A stretch of 5,277 bases of DNA from CAZLPW01 sp964561495 (GTDB lineage Bacteria; Fidelibacterota; Marinisomatia; Marinisomatales; UBA1611): positions 1-5,277 of the forward strand of contig CAZLPW010000114.1 of assembly GCA_964561495.1 (NCBI GenBank). Direction: 5' to 3'. Below the pieces are notes generated by a model that had not been told where the DNA came from, did no database searches, and saw nothing but the letters and a program-made list of their open reading frames with translations. The translations under genes were made by a program, and so were the position numbers. Below are positions 1 to 5,277 of the stretch, in pieces; positions within the stretch are counted from its first letter, which is position 1, and each line of letters opens with the position of its first letter.

Positions 1-6
1 AAATTA

Positions 7-312
7 ATGGATCATTTAAATAATTATTTGTTCATTTCTGGAATATTATTCTCGTTGGGTGTTTTTGGCGTAATAACCAGACGTAATGGGATAGCCGTTT
101 TGATGGGTGTTGAGTTGATACTTAATGCTGCTAATATAAACTTTGTAGCATTTTCGAGATTTGGAGGTATGAATTTAGATGGTCATATATTTGGTTTAAT
201 TGTTATTGTTTTGGCAGCGGCTGAAGCTGCAGTTGCTTTGGCAATAGTAATTAACATTTACAATAATTTAAATACAATCAATATTGATGAAGCTTCATCT
301 TTAAAAGAGTAA
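7..312 (+). CDS. nuoK: NADH-quinone oxidoreductase subunit K (NuoK)
   Basis: Small membrane subunit of respiratory complex I (the mitochondrial ND4L counterpart). It sits between NuoJ and NuoN in the membrane arm and helps form the fourth proton path. The 101 residues match the family's usual length of about 100. Three hydrophobic helices are visible at about residues 7-23, 29-49 and 62-84. The two family-defining buried acidic residues are present: Glu36 in GVELILNAANINF and Glu73 in LAAAEAAVALAI, corresponding to Glu36 and Glu72 of E. coli NuoK. The loop Arg25-Arg26 pair is also kept. The ATG at 7 gives the expected N-terminus, but only six bases precede it, so its ribosome binding site cannot be judged. 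The stop overlaps the nuoL start by one base (TAATG), which implies co-transcription and probably translational coupling. nuoJ is expected just upstream, outside the window. Confidence 0.97.
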   Translation: MDHLNNYLFISGILFSLGVFGVITRRNGIAVLMGVELILNAANINFVAFSRFGGMNLDGHIFGLIVIVLAAAEAAVALAIVINIYNNLNTINIDEASSLKE

Positions 313-2360
313 TGGAAAATATTTTTATTAAATATTCTTTAGCTATTTTATTTCTGCCATTGGTTGCTTTTGTAGTCCAAATCTTTTTTGGAAAGCGGTT
401 ACCCAGACAAGGTGATTGGGTTTCAATTTTTGCAATCATCACTACATTGATTTTATCAATAATGATGTTTGTCTTAATGCTTTTGAACTATGATCCTAAC
501 TTTATTCAGGAAGATTCTTTTGTTTGGTTTGATATGGGTCATTTTTCTATTAGACTTGGTTTTTTAATTGATAATCTGACCATAATAATGCTCCTCGTTG
601 TTGCTTTGATTTCAACTTGTACTCATATCTTTTCTATGGAGTATCTAAAAGGAGATGTAAGGTATTCACGTTACTATGCCTATCTAGGCTTATTTACATT
701 TTCAATGAATGGCATAGTCTTGGCAAATAGTTTGATATCGATGTATATGTTTTGGGAATTGGTTGGAGTTAGTTCATATCTTTTAATTGGGCATTGGTTT
801 GAGAAGGAGTCTGCGGCTAATGCTAGTAAAAAAGCTTTTTTAACCAATCGAGTTGGCGATATTGGTTTTTTTATTGGGATTATGCTGATATATAGTGCCA
901 TTGGCTCTTTTGCTTTTTCCGAGGTATTTGATGGTGTTAGTAAGGGAGTCATTTCTGGTAGCGCCTTAACATTTGCGGGGATAGGTTTATTTATGGGTGC
1001 TATGGGAAAATCCTCACAGTTTCCTTTGCATATTTGGTTGCCAGATGCAATGGAAGGCCCAACACCAGTATCTGCGCTTATGCATGCTGCTACAATGGTA
1101 GCTGCAGGTGTTTATCTCTCTGTTAGAATTTTTCCGATTTTAACCCCTGATGCATTATTGGTTGTAGCCTACGTAGGTGGCTTTACAGCCATTTTTGCTG
1201 CCTCTATTGCGGTTACTCAAACAGATATAAAGAAAGTGTTAGCCTATTCAACTGTTAGTCAATTAGGGTATATGATTCTTGCTGTAGGCACAGGAGTTTA
1301 TAATGCTGCTTTTTTTCATTTATTAACACATGCAATGTTCAAAGCAAATTTATTTTATGGATCGGGCTCTGTTATTCACGCGATGCATCATGCTCTCCAT
1401 GAGAAGCATGATCACAAAACAGATCCACAGGATATGAGGAATATGGGTGGGCTTAGGAAGAAAATGCCTATAACATACTGGTCTATGCTATTAAGTACAA
1501 TGGCGATTGCGGGAGTTCCAGTTTTTTCAGGTTTTTTATCAAAGGATGCTATACTAGCAGGTACTCTTTCATTTGCTCAGCATCATCCAATTCATTTTTT
1601 ATTGCCTATTTTTGGATTTTCAGCAGCAGCTATTACTGCCTTTTATATGTTTAGGATGATGTTTTTGACATTTCATGGCGAACCAAATAAAACTGAATTG
1701 ATAAAAGACATACACGAATCACCAAAAGAGATGTCTGGTCCACTCATATTGCTGGGTACTTTAAGTCTTTTTATTTGGTATACTTTTCCTGAAATTAATC
1801 CAATGTCTACTTCGGGATGGTTTACAGATCTTGTAGTCCCGAGAGATGCGGTAGTTCCAGGAAACATTACTGCAATTGAAATAAAAGAAGGTGCACATCA
1901 CGCGCATCATCTCGCAATGTATATTTCTATTGCAGTTGCTGCACTTGGTATCTTTATTTCTTGGCTTACTTATATTAAAAAATCTTTATCTGCTGATGTT
2001 TGGGCAAGAAGATTTGGGCTATTATTTAAGTTAAGTCAAAATAAATATTATTTTGACGAAAATTATAATAAATATATTTATCAACCATCTCTTCGTCTAG
2101 CTGATAAAATTTCTTGGATAGATTGGGACCTTTATGATAAATATTTTATTAATGGTTTTGGATATTTAACTAAATGGGCTAGTGATATTGTTGGTAAGTT
2201 TGATTTCGAATCTATTGATCAAACTATTGTTGATGGTGTTGGAAACATTACAAAAATTCTTGGAGATACTTTTAAAACAATCCAAACAGGAAGGCTTCAG
2301 AATTATTTGCTGTATGTAACAGCAGGTATAATTATTATAATGGTTATACAGTCATTTTAA
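312..2360 (+). CDS. nuoL: NADH-quinone oxidoreductase subunit L (NuoL)
   Basis: Largest antiporter-like subunit of complex I (ND5 counterpart), at the distal end of the membrane arm, where it forms a proton channel. The 682 residues are about 70 more than E. coli NuoL, with the extra length in loops and the C-terminal part. The N-terminal ND5-type region is followed by the proton-pumping core. Visible residues, with roles taken from the family: Glu149 in FWELVGVSSYLLIGHW, Asp183 in NRVGD, Lys233 in MGKSSQFPLHIWLPDAM, His258 in LMHAATMVAAGVYL, His336, His340 and Lys344 in FFHLLTHAMFKANLF, and Lys411 in GFLSKDAI. After about residue 560 comes a charged, amphipathic stretch fitting the lateral helix that runs along NuoM and NuoN, then a last membrane helix at about 664-681. 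Two loops are His-rich (356-368 and 529-533). The ATG overlaps the nuoK stop. Only a weak purine run (AAGAG, 305-309) precedes it, so coupling to nuoK is likely. No frame break is seen. Confidence 0.98.
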   Translation: MENIFIKYSLAILFLPLVAFVVQIFFGKRLPRQGDWVSIFAIITTLILSIMMFVLMLLNYDPNFIQEDSFVWFDMGHFSIRLGFLIDNLTIIMLLVVALISTCTHIFSMEYLKGDVRYSRYYAYLGLFTFSMNGIVLANSLISMYMFWELVGVSSYLLIGHWFEKESAANASKKAFLTNRVGDIGFFIGIMLIYSAIGSFAFSEVFDGVSKGVISGSALTFAGIGLFMGAMGKSSQFPLHIWLPDAMEGPTPVSALMHAATMVAAGVYLSVRIFPILTPDALLVVAYVGGFTAIFAASIAVTQTDIKKVLAYSTVSQLGYMILAVGTGVYNAAFFHLLTHAMFKANLFYGSGSVIHAMHHALHEKHDHKTDPQDMRNMGGLRKKMPITYWSMLLSTMAIAGVPVFSGFLSKDAILAGTLSFAQHHPIHFLLPIFGFSAAAITAFYMFRMMFLTFHGEPNKTELIKDIHESPKEMSGPLILLGTLSLFIWYTFPEINPMSTSGWFTDLVVPRDAVVPGNITAIEIKEGAHHAHHLAMYISIAVAALGIFISWLTYIKKSLSADVWARRFGLLFKLSQNKYYFDENYNKYIYQPSLRLADKISWIDWDLYDKYFINGFGYLTKWASDIVGKFDFESIDQTIVDGVGNITKILGDTFKTIQTGRLQNYLLYVTAGIIIIMVIQSF

Positions 2361-2374
2361 AACATTTTTTCAGT

Positions 2375-2380
2375 AGAGGT
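2375..2380 (+). promoter_or_regulatory. Shine-Dalgarno sequence of nuoM
   Basis: AGAGGT lies 4 bases before the nuoM ATG at 2385; its GAGGT part is directly complementary to the usual 16S rRNA 3' end. It sits in the only real intergenic gap of the window (2361-2384, 24 bases). It is the clearest ribosome binding site here, so nuoM can probably be initiated independently, unlike nuoL and nuoN, whose starts abut upstream stops. The rest of the gap shows no terminator hairpin or promoter that I can support. Confidence 0.7.
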
Positions 2381-2384
2381 AAAG

Positions 2385-3929
2385 ATGGATCATATTCTTA
2401 GTTGGTTAATTTGGCTCCCTATTATTGGGATGATTGGTATTTCGTTTATACCGCGCGAAAAAGAAGATCTTATTAAAATTGCAGCTGCGGTAACTACAGG
2501 TATTCAATTTTTATTTACGTTAGTTTTGTGGAGCAATTTTGATTCTAATAATGGTTCTATGCAATTTGGTGAACGTGCTGAATGGATACCTTCTTTTAAT
2601 ATCGCTTATATTTTAGGAGTTGATGGATTAAGTCTGCCAATGGTTGTGCTTACAGGTATGCTTTTTTTTATTGGAGTTTTTGTTAGTTGGAATATCAAAA
2701 AAGCTATAAAGGGCTATTTTGCTCTTTTTCTACTATTAAACACAGGTGTAATGGGAGTTTTTCTTTCATTGGATTTTTTCCTTTTTTATATATTTTGGGA
2801 GGTGATGTTACTTCCAATGTATTTTCTTATTGGAATGTGGGGTGGTCCACAGAGAGAATATGCAGCTATTAAATTTTTTCTGTATACTCTTTTTGGTTCC
2901 ATTCTAATGTTAGTTGGCATTTTAGGATTATATTTTTCTTGTGGAAAAACGTTTGATATTCTTGAGTTAACTAGAGTAGCGCCAGAGGCACTTAGTGGGC
3001 TATTATGGTGGGGTGTAAGCGCAATTAAAGTAATTTGGATATTACTATTTATTGGTTTCGCTATTAAAGTTCCGGTTTTTCCTTTTCATACATGGTTACC
3101 GCTTGCCCATGTGGAAGCTCCAACTGCAATTTCAGTTCTTCTTGCAGGGATTCTTTTAAAATTAGGTGTTTACGGGATTTTAAGAGTTAACTATGGATTA
3201 ATGCCTGATGGTGTTTATTGGTTTTCAGCTGCATTAGCCATGTTAGGTTTAATTAATGTAGTTTGGGGAGGGCTGTGTGCCTTAGCTCAAAAAGATTTAA
3301 AGAAATTAGTCGCATATTCAAGCGTTAATCATATGGGTTATTCATTAATCGGTATGGCGGCAGTTGTTGCTGCGGGAGAAGCTAATGGCTTAAATATGAA
3401 AGCTGCACAAGCTGGGCTTGGAGGCGCTGTTTTTCAAATGTTCAATCATGGAACTATTTCCGCTATGTTATTTATTCTTGTAGGGGTAATCTATGAAAGA
3501 GCTCATCACAGAGAGATAGAAGGATTTGGTGGTCTTGCAAGTCAAATGCCAGTATATACTGGCATTACGGCGGTCGCGTTTTTTGCAGGTTTAGGATTGC
3601 CAGGCCTTTCTGGCTTTATTAGTGAAGCCATGTGTTTTATAGGTGCATTTCCTGTTTATAAGGGTATTGTGATCGCTTCCACAATTGGCATTCTTTTAAA
3701 TGCTGCTTATTTTTTATGGGCATTTCAAAGAATTTTCTTTGGAAAGTTAAATGATAAGTATTCTAAAATTCCTGATATAAATAGGCTAGAACTATTTACT
3801 GTTGTTCCTCTATTGGTGATTACTCTTTTTCTTGGCATATACCCCGCTCCCTACCTTGATGTTATTGCATCTACTATGGATTCCATAATTAATCACGTAG
3901 TTAGTTTGGCAACTTACGCTAGTATTTAA
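2385..3929 (+). CDS. nuoM: NADH-quinone oxidoreductase subunit M (NuoM)
   Basis: Second antiporter-like subunit of complex I (ND4 counterpart), placed between NuoL and NuoN in the membrane arm and forming its own proton channel. Its 514 residues fit the family (about 500). About 14 hydrophobic helices can be traced. The expected residues are present: Glu139 in FWEVMLLPMYFLIGMWGG, Lys228 in FAIKVPVFPFHTWLP, Lys259 in GILLKLGVYGILR, His316 in YSSVNHMGYSLIG, His355 in QMFNHGTISAMLF, and Glu413 in GLSGFISEAMCF, the acidic end of the channel in this subunit. The segment at about residues 328-346 is a modest insertion relative to E. coli NuoM, of a kind I recall from FCB-group proteins. Residue 240 is Leu in WLPLAHVEAPTA where E. 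coli has Asp; this site varies in the family. The ATG is supported by AGAGGT four bases upstream. A perfect palindrome lies within codons 387-394. Confidence 0.98.
   Translation: MDHILSWLIWLPIIGMIGISFIPREKEDLIKIAAAVTTGIQFLFTLVLWSNFDSNNGSMQFGERAEWIPSFNIAYILGVDGLSLPMVVLTGMLFFIGVFVSWNIKKAIKGYFALFLLLNTGVMGVFLSLDFFLFYIFWEVMLLPMYFLIGMWGGPQREYAAIKFFLYTLFGSILMLVGILGLYFSCGKTFDILELTRVAPEALSGLLWWGVSAIKVIWILLFIGFAIKVPVFPFHTWLPLAHVEAPTAISVLLAGILLKLGVYGILRVNYGLMPDGVYWFSAALAMLGLINVVWGGLCALAQKDLKKLVAYSSVNHMGYSLIGMAAVVAAGEANGLNMKAAQAGLGGAVFQMFNHGTISAMLFILVGVIYERAHHREIEGFGGLASQMPVYTGITAVAFFAGLGLPGLSGFISEAMCFIGAFPVYKGIVIASTIGILLNAAYFLWAFQRIFFGKLNDKYSKIPDINRLELFTVVPLLVITLFLGIYPAPYLDVIASTMDSIINHVVSLATYASI
3545..3566. 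repeat. Perfect 22-bp palindrome inside nuoM
   Basis: The half AATGCCAGTAT (3545-3555) is followed directly by its exact reverse complement, ATACTGGCATT (3556-3566). As RNA it could form a 9-bp stem with a four-base AUAU loop. It lies within codons for the conserved NuoM segment MPVYTGI (residues 388-394), so protein constraint plus codon choice could produce it by chance. No U-tract follows, so it is not an intrinsic terminator. Whether it has a function is unknown. Confidence 0.6.
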
Positions 3930-3934
3930 TAGTG
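3927..3934 (+). promoter_or_regulatory. nuoM stop / nuoN GTG start junction
   Basis: The nuoM TAA (3927-3929) is followed by two bases and then the GTG of nuoN (3932-3934). No Shine-Dalgarno-like purine run precedes the GTG. An in-frame TAG at 3920-3922 closes the nuoN frame just upstream, leaving the non-start codons between them. No ATG occurs in the first tens of codons downstream. GTG is therefore the only reasonable start, and initiation probably relies on ribosomes that have just finished nuoM. Confidence 0.7.
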
Positions 3935-5056
3935 AATAATCTTCAAAGTCTTTCTTTTTTCTATCCAGAGTTATTCTTAACGGGATTAATAATAATTGCA
4001 ATTATTTATGACCTATTTTTAGATGCTTCTAAGTCTGATAGAGTCGGATGGGTATTAGTATCTGGTCTTTTTATAATTATGATTATTTTATTTTTCCAAG
4101 ATGATAAAAAAATAACAACATTATTTTCTGATGCGATTGTTTTAGATCCATTTTCTACATTTTTTAAAATAATAATAATTTTTTCAACAATTCTTGTTGC
4201 CATTATTAGTCTTTATTCAGATGATTTGAACAATTATAGAAAAGGTGAATATTTTACTCTGCTAGGTATTGTTGTTTTTGGTCTTTTCTTAATGGTCTCC
4301 TCCATTGATTTAATTATGATCTATTTATCTATAGAGATTGTATCGATTATGTCCTTTGTTTTGGCTGGTTATTTAAAACAAAATAAAAAGTCTAATGAGG
4401 CGGCATTAAAGTATGTTGTTTATGGGGCCTTTTCATCTGGTATTATGCTTTTTGGATTAAGTTATATATATGGACTTACTGGTAGTACAAACTTCTTTCA
4501 AATTCAAAAAGTATTGATTAGTGATGGGTTAGATTCAAATTCAGCAGTTTTATTATCTATAATTATGATATTGGCAGGTTTTGGTTATAAGATTTCAGCA
4601 GTACCTTTTCACTTTTGGACACCTGATGTATACGAAGGCTCTCCAACTACAATCACAGCATACCTATCTGTTGCTCCAAAAGCTGGCGCATTTGCAATGA
4701 TGATTAGATTTTTTAATCAAATTTTTTCTGATGGGGGTGCTCTTCATAGTTTGGATTCAATATCTAATACAATGGTTCCTTGGGCAGATATTCTTAGTTT
4801 ACTTGCGGTTATTACAATGACAATAGGAAATATTGTTGCGATCCAACAGAACAGTATAAAACGAATGTTGGCATACTCTAGTATAGCGCATGCTGGTTAC
4901 ATTTTGTTGGCTATGCCAGTTATGTCAAGTGATAGTATTTATGCCATAATGATTTATTTTGTTATGTATCTTTTTATGAATCTGGGTGCATTTTTTGTTG
5001 TTATAGCAGTGAAAAATAAAATGGTGGTGAAACAATTGATGATTTTAAAGGCGTAG
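3932..5056 (+). CDS. nuoN: NADH-quinone oxidoreductase subunit N (NuoN), prematurely ended by a frameshift
   Basis: Third antiporter-like subunit of complex I (ND2 counterpart), next to NuoK, carrying a proton channel. This frame encodes 374 residues against a usual length of about 460-490. Core residues are in place: Glu135 in YLSIEIVSIMSFVLAGY, Lys160 in EAALKYVVYGAFSSG, Lys220 in GFGYKISAVPFHFWTPDVY, Lys250 in VAPKAGAF, and the KRMLAYSSIAHAGYILLA helix (310-327). Homology holds through Lys363 (codon 5018-5020). The last 11 residues, MVVKQLMILKA, look unlike NuoN and precede the TAG at 5054-5056. The true continuation is in another frame from 5020, so this ORF lacks the last helices, including the GFIGKFY helix needed for the channel. 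The start is GTG, two bases after nuoM, with no visible Shine-Dalgarno sequence. As written the product would probably be non-functional alone; a single-base sequence error is the most likely cause. Confidence 0.93.
   Translation: MNNLQSLSFFYPELFLTGLIIIAIIYDLFLDASKSDRVGWVLVSGLFIIMIILFFQDDKKITTLFSDAIVLDPFSTFFKIIIIFSTILVAIISLYSDDLNNYRKGEYFTLLGIVVFGLFLMVSSIDLIMIYLSIEIVSIMSFVLAGYLKQNKKSNEAALKYVVYGAFSSGIMLFGLSYIYGLTGSTNFFQIQKVLISDGLDSNSAVLLSIIMILAGFGYKISAVPFHFWTPDVYEGSPTTITAYLSVAPKAGAFAMMIRFFNQIFSDGGALHSLDSISNTMVPWADILSLLAVITMTIGNIVAIQQNSIKRMLAYSSIAHAGYILLAMPVMSSDSIYAIMIYFVMYLFMNLGAFFVVIAVKNKMVVKQLMILKA
5018..5022 (+). other. Likely single-base deletion (frameshift) in nuoN
   Basis: The nuoN frame reads GTG AAA AAT AAA and then falls out of register at ATG GTG. 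Reading AAT GGT GGT GAA instead, which needs one more A in the run at 5018-5021, continues into clear NuoN sequence. The shifted frame cannot begin before 5020, because TAA sits at 5017-5019 in that frame. No canonical slippery heptamer is present: a -1 slip of AAA at 5018 would re-pair on TAA. An A4/A5 homopolymer indel is the best explanation. Confidence 0.85.
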
Positions 5057-5277
5057 GATGGGAAATGCCATTAATTGGAATTGTTATGACCTTGTTTATG
5101 GTTTCTCTTACAGGTCTTCCTCCTACAGCTGGTTTTATTGGAAAGTTTTATATATTTGCTTCTCTGATAAAAGGTGGAGAACCCTTTTATTGGCTCGTAA
5201 TTATTGGAGGAATTAATAGTGTAATTTCATTGTATTACTACATAAGGGTTGTAAAAGTAATGTATTTTGATGGCGAA
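5020..5277 (+). CDS. nuoN: NuoN C-terminal part in the shifted frame, cut by the window edge
   Basis: This is an open frame of 86 codons to the last base, continuing NuoN after the frame break. It begins NGGETIDDFKGVGWEMP, a loop, followed by a helix from PLIGIVMTLFMVSLTGLPP. Next is the broken helix TAGFIGKFYIF, whose Lys (codon 5143-5145) corresponds to Lys395 of E. coli NuoN at the end of the channel. A further helix, WLVIIGGINSVISLYYYIRV, follows. Joined to residues 1-363 of the upstream frame it gives 449 residues, so roughly 15-40 are missing past the edge. The 15 codons before its first ATG (5065) also look like NuoN, which argues that the break is recent or artefactual. If translated separately, ATG 5065 has AGGA (5055-5058) six bases upstream as a possible ribosome binding site. 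It is clearly part of nuoN; whether it is expressed as a separate chain is unknown. Confidence 0.88.

Noticed and set aside
680..952. 90-codon reverse-strand open frame inside nuoL
   Set aside because: It lies wholly opposite a well-conserved part of nuoL, and its translation resembles no family I recognise. Antisense shadow.
1673..1867. 64-codon reverse-strand open frame inside nuoL
   Set aside because: Antisense to an intact conserved gene, short, with no recognisable product.
2304..2328. Hairpin near the nuoL end (TGCTGT and ACAGCA around a 5-base loop) as a terminator
   Set aside because: The stem is only six good pairs, is inside the nuoL coding sequence and has no T-tract directly after it. 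A terminator between nuoL and nuoM would also break up an evident operon.
7..2393. Shared nine-base start ATGGATCAT in nuoK (7-15) and nuoM (2385-2393)
   Set aside because: It encodes only Met-Asp-His, the following bases differ and nuoL and nuoN lack it. Most likely coincidence.
2687..2872. 61-codon forward open frame in another frame of nuoM
   Set aside because: Nested out of frame in a highly conserved section of nuoM (the FWEVMLLPMYFLIG helix), with no recognisable product.
3102..3104. Leu240 in NuoM (WLPLAHVEAP) where E. coli has Asp
   Set aside because: Looked at as a lost functional residue, but as I recall mitochondrial and other ND4/NuoM proteins carry Lys, Glu or other residues here, and the key Lys228, Lys259 and Glu residues are intact. 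Ordinary variation.
3810..4203. Two reverse-strand open frames (3810-4001 and 4006-4203) across the nuoM end and nuoN start
   Set aside because: Both are short, antisense to real coding sequence and rich in AT-driven residues (Ile, Lys, Asn). No protein family is recognisable.
5012..5022. Programmed -1 ribosomal frameshift signal in nuoN
   Set aside because: The zero-frame codons AAA AAT AAA ATG do not form a standard slippery heptamer. A slip at the first AAA AAT would meet TAA at 5017. No nearby Shine-Dalgarno-like stimulator or strong downstream hairpin is visible, and the A-runs (5 and 4 bases) are too short for typical transcriptional slippage.

Overview
The window is a stretch of a bacterial respiratory complex I (NADH:quinone oxidoreductase, NDH-1) operon. 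It carries four membrane-arm genes in the usual order on the + strand: nuoK, nuoL, nuoM and nuoN. Coding density is close to 100%. The only non-coding DNA is the first 6 bases, a 24-base gap between nuoL and nuoM, and 2 bases between nuoM and nuoN. No RNA gene, mobile element, CRISPR array, promoter or terminator can be supported, and the operon continues past both edges.

Organism: the DNA is AT-rich (60-base blocks counted by hand range from about 20% to 42% G+C) and uses the standard bacterial code, with TGG for Trp and TGA never read through. The protein style, especially the NuoM stretch around QMFNHGTISAMLF and RAHHREIEGFGGLAS and the NuoN stretch EAALKYVVYGAFSSGIMLFG, resembles the FCB supergroup (Bacteroidota, Ignavibacteria or Marinimicrobia-like). 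This placement comes from remembered family resemblance and is moderate at best. A free-living AT-rich, perhaps marine, bacterium would fit.

Layout: nuoK (7-312) overlaps nuoL (312-2360) by one base in a TAATG junction. nuoM (2385-3929) follows and has its own Shine-Dalgarno sequence. nuoN starts at GTG 3932, two bases after the nuoM stop. NuoL, NuoM and NuoN are the three homologous antiporter-like subunits that each form a proton channel, and NuoK contributes to the fourth. The conserved membrane Glu and Lys residues can be found in all four.

The main anomaly is in nuoN. Its frame ends early at 5056, and the rest of NuoN, including the conserved GFIGKFY helix, continues in a different frame from 5020 to the window edge. 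The junction lies at a short A-run (5018-5021), and one extra A would restore a continuous protein. A sequencing or assembly indel, or a recent mutation, is the simplest reading; a split protein made by re-initiation is a less likely alternative. A perfect 22-bp palindrome inside nuoM is the other feature the coding annotation does not explain. I see no previously undescribed system here.
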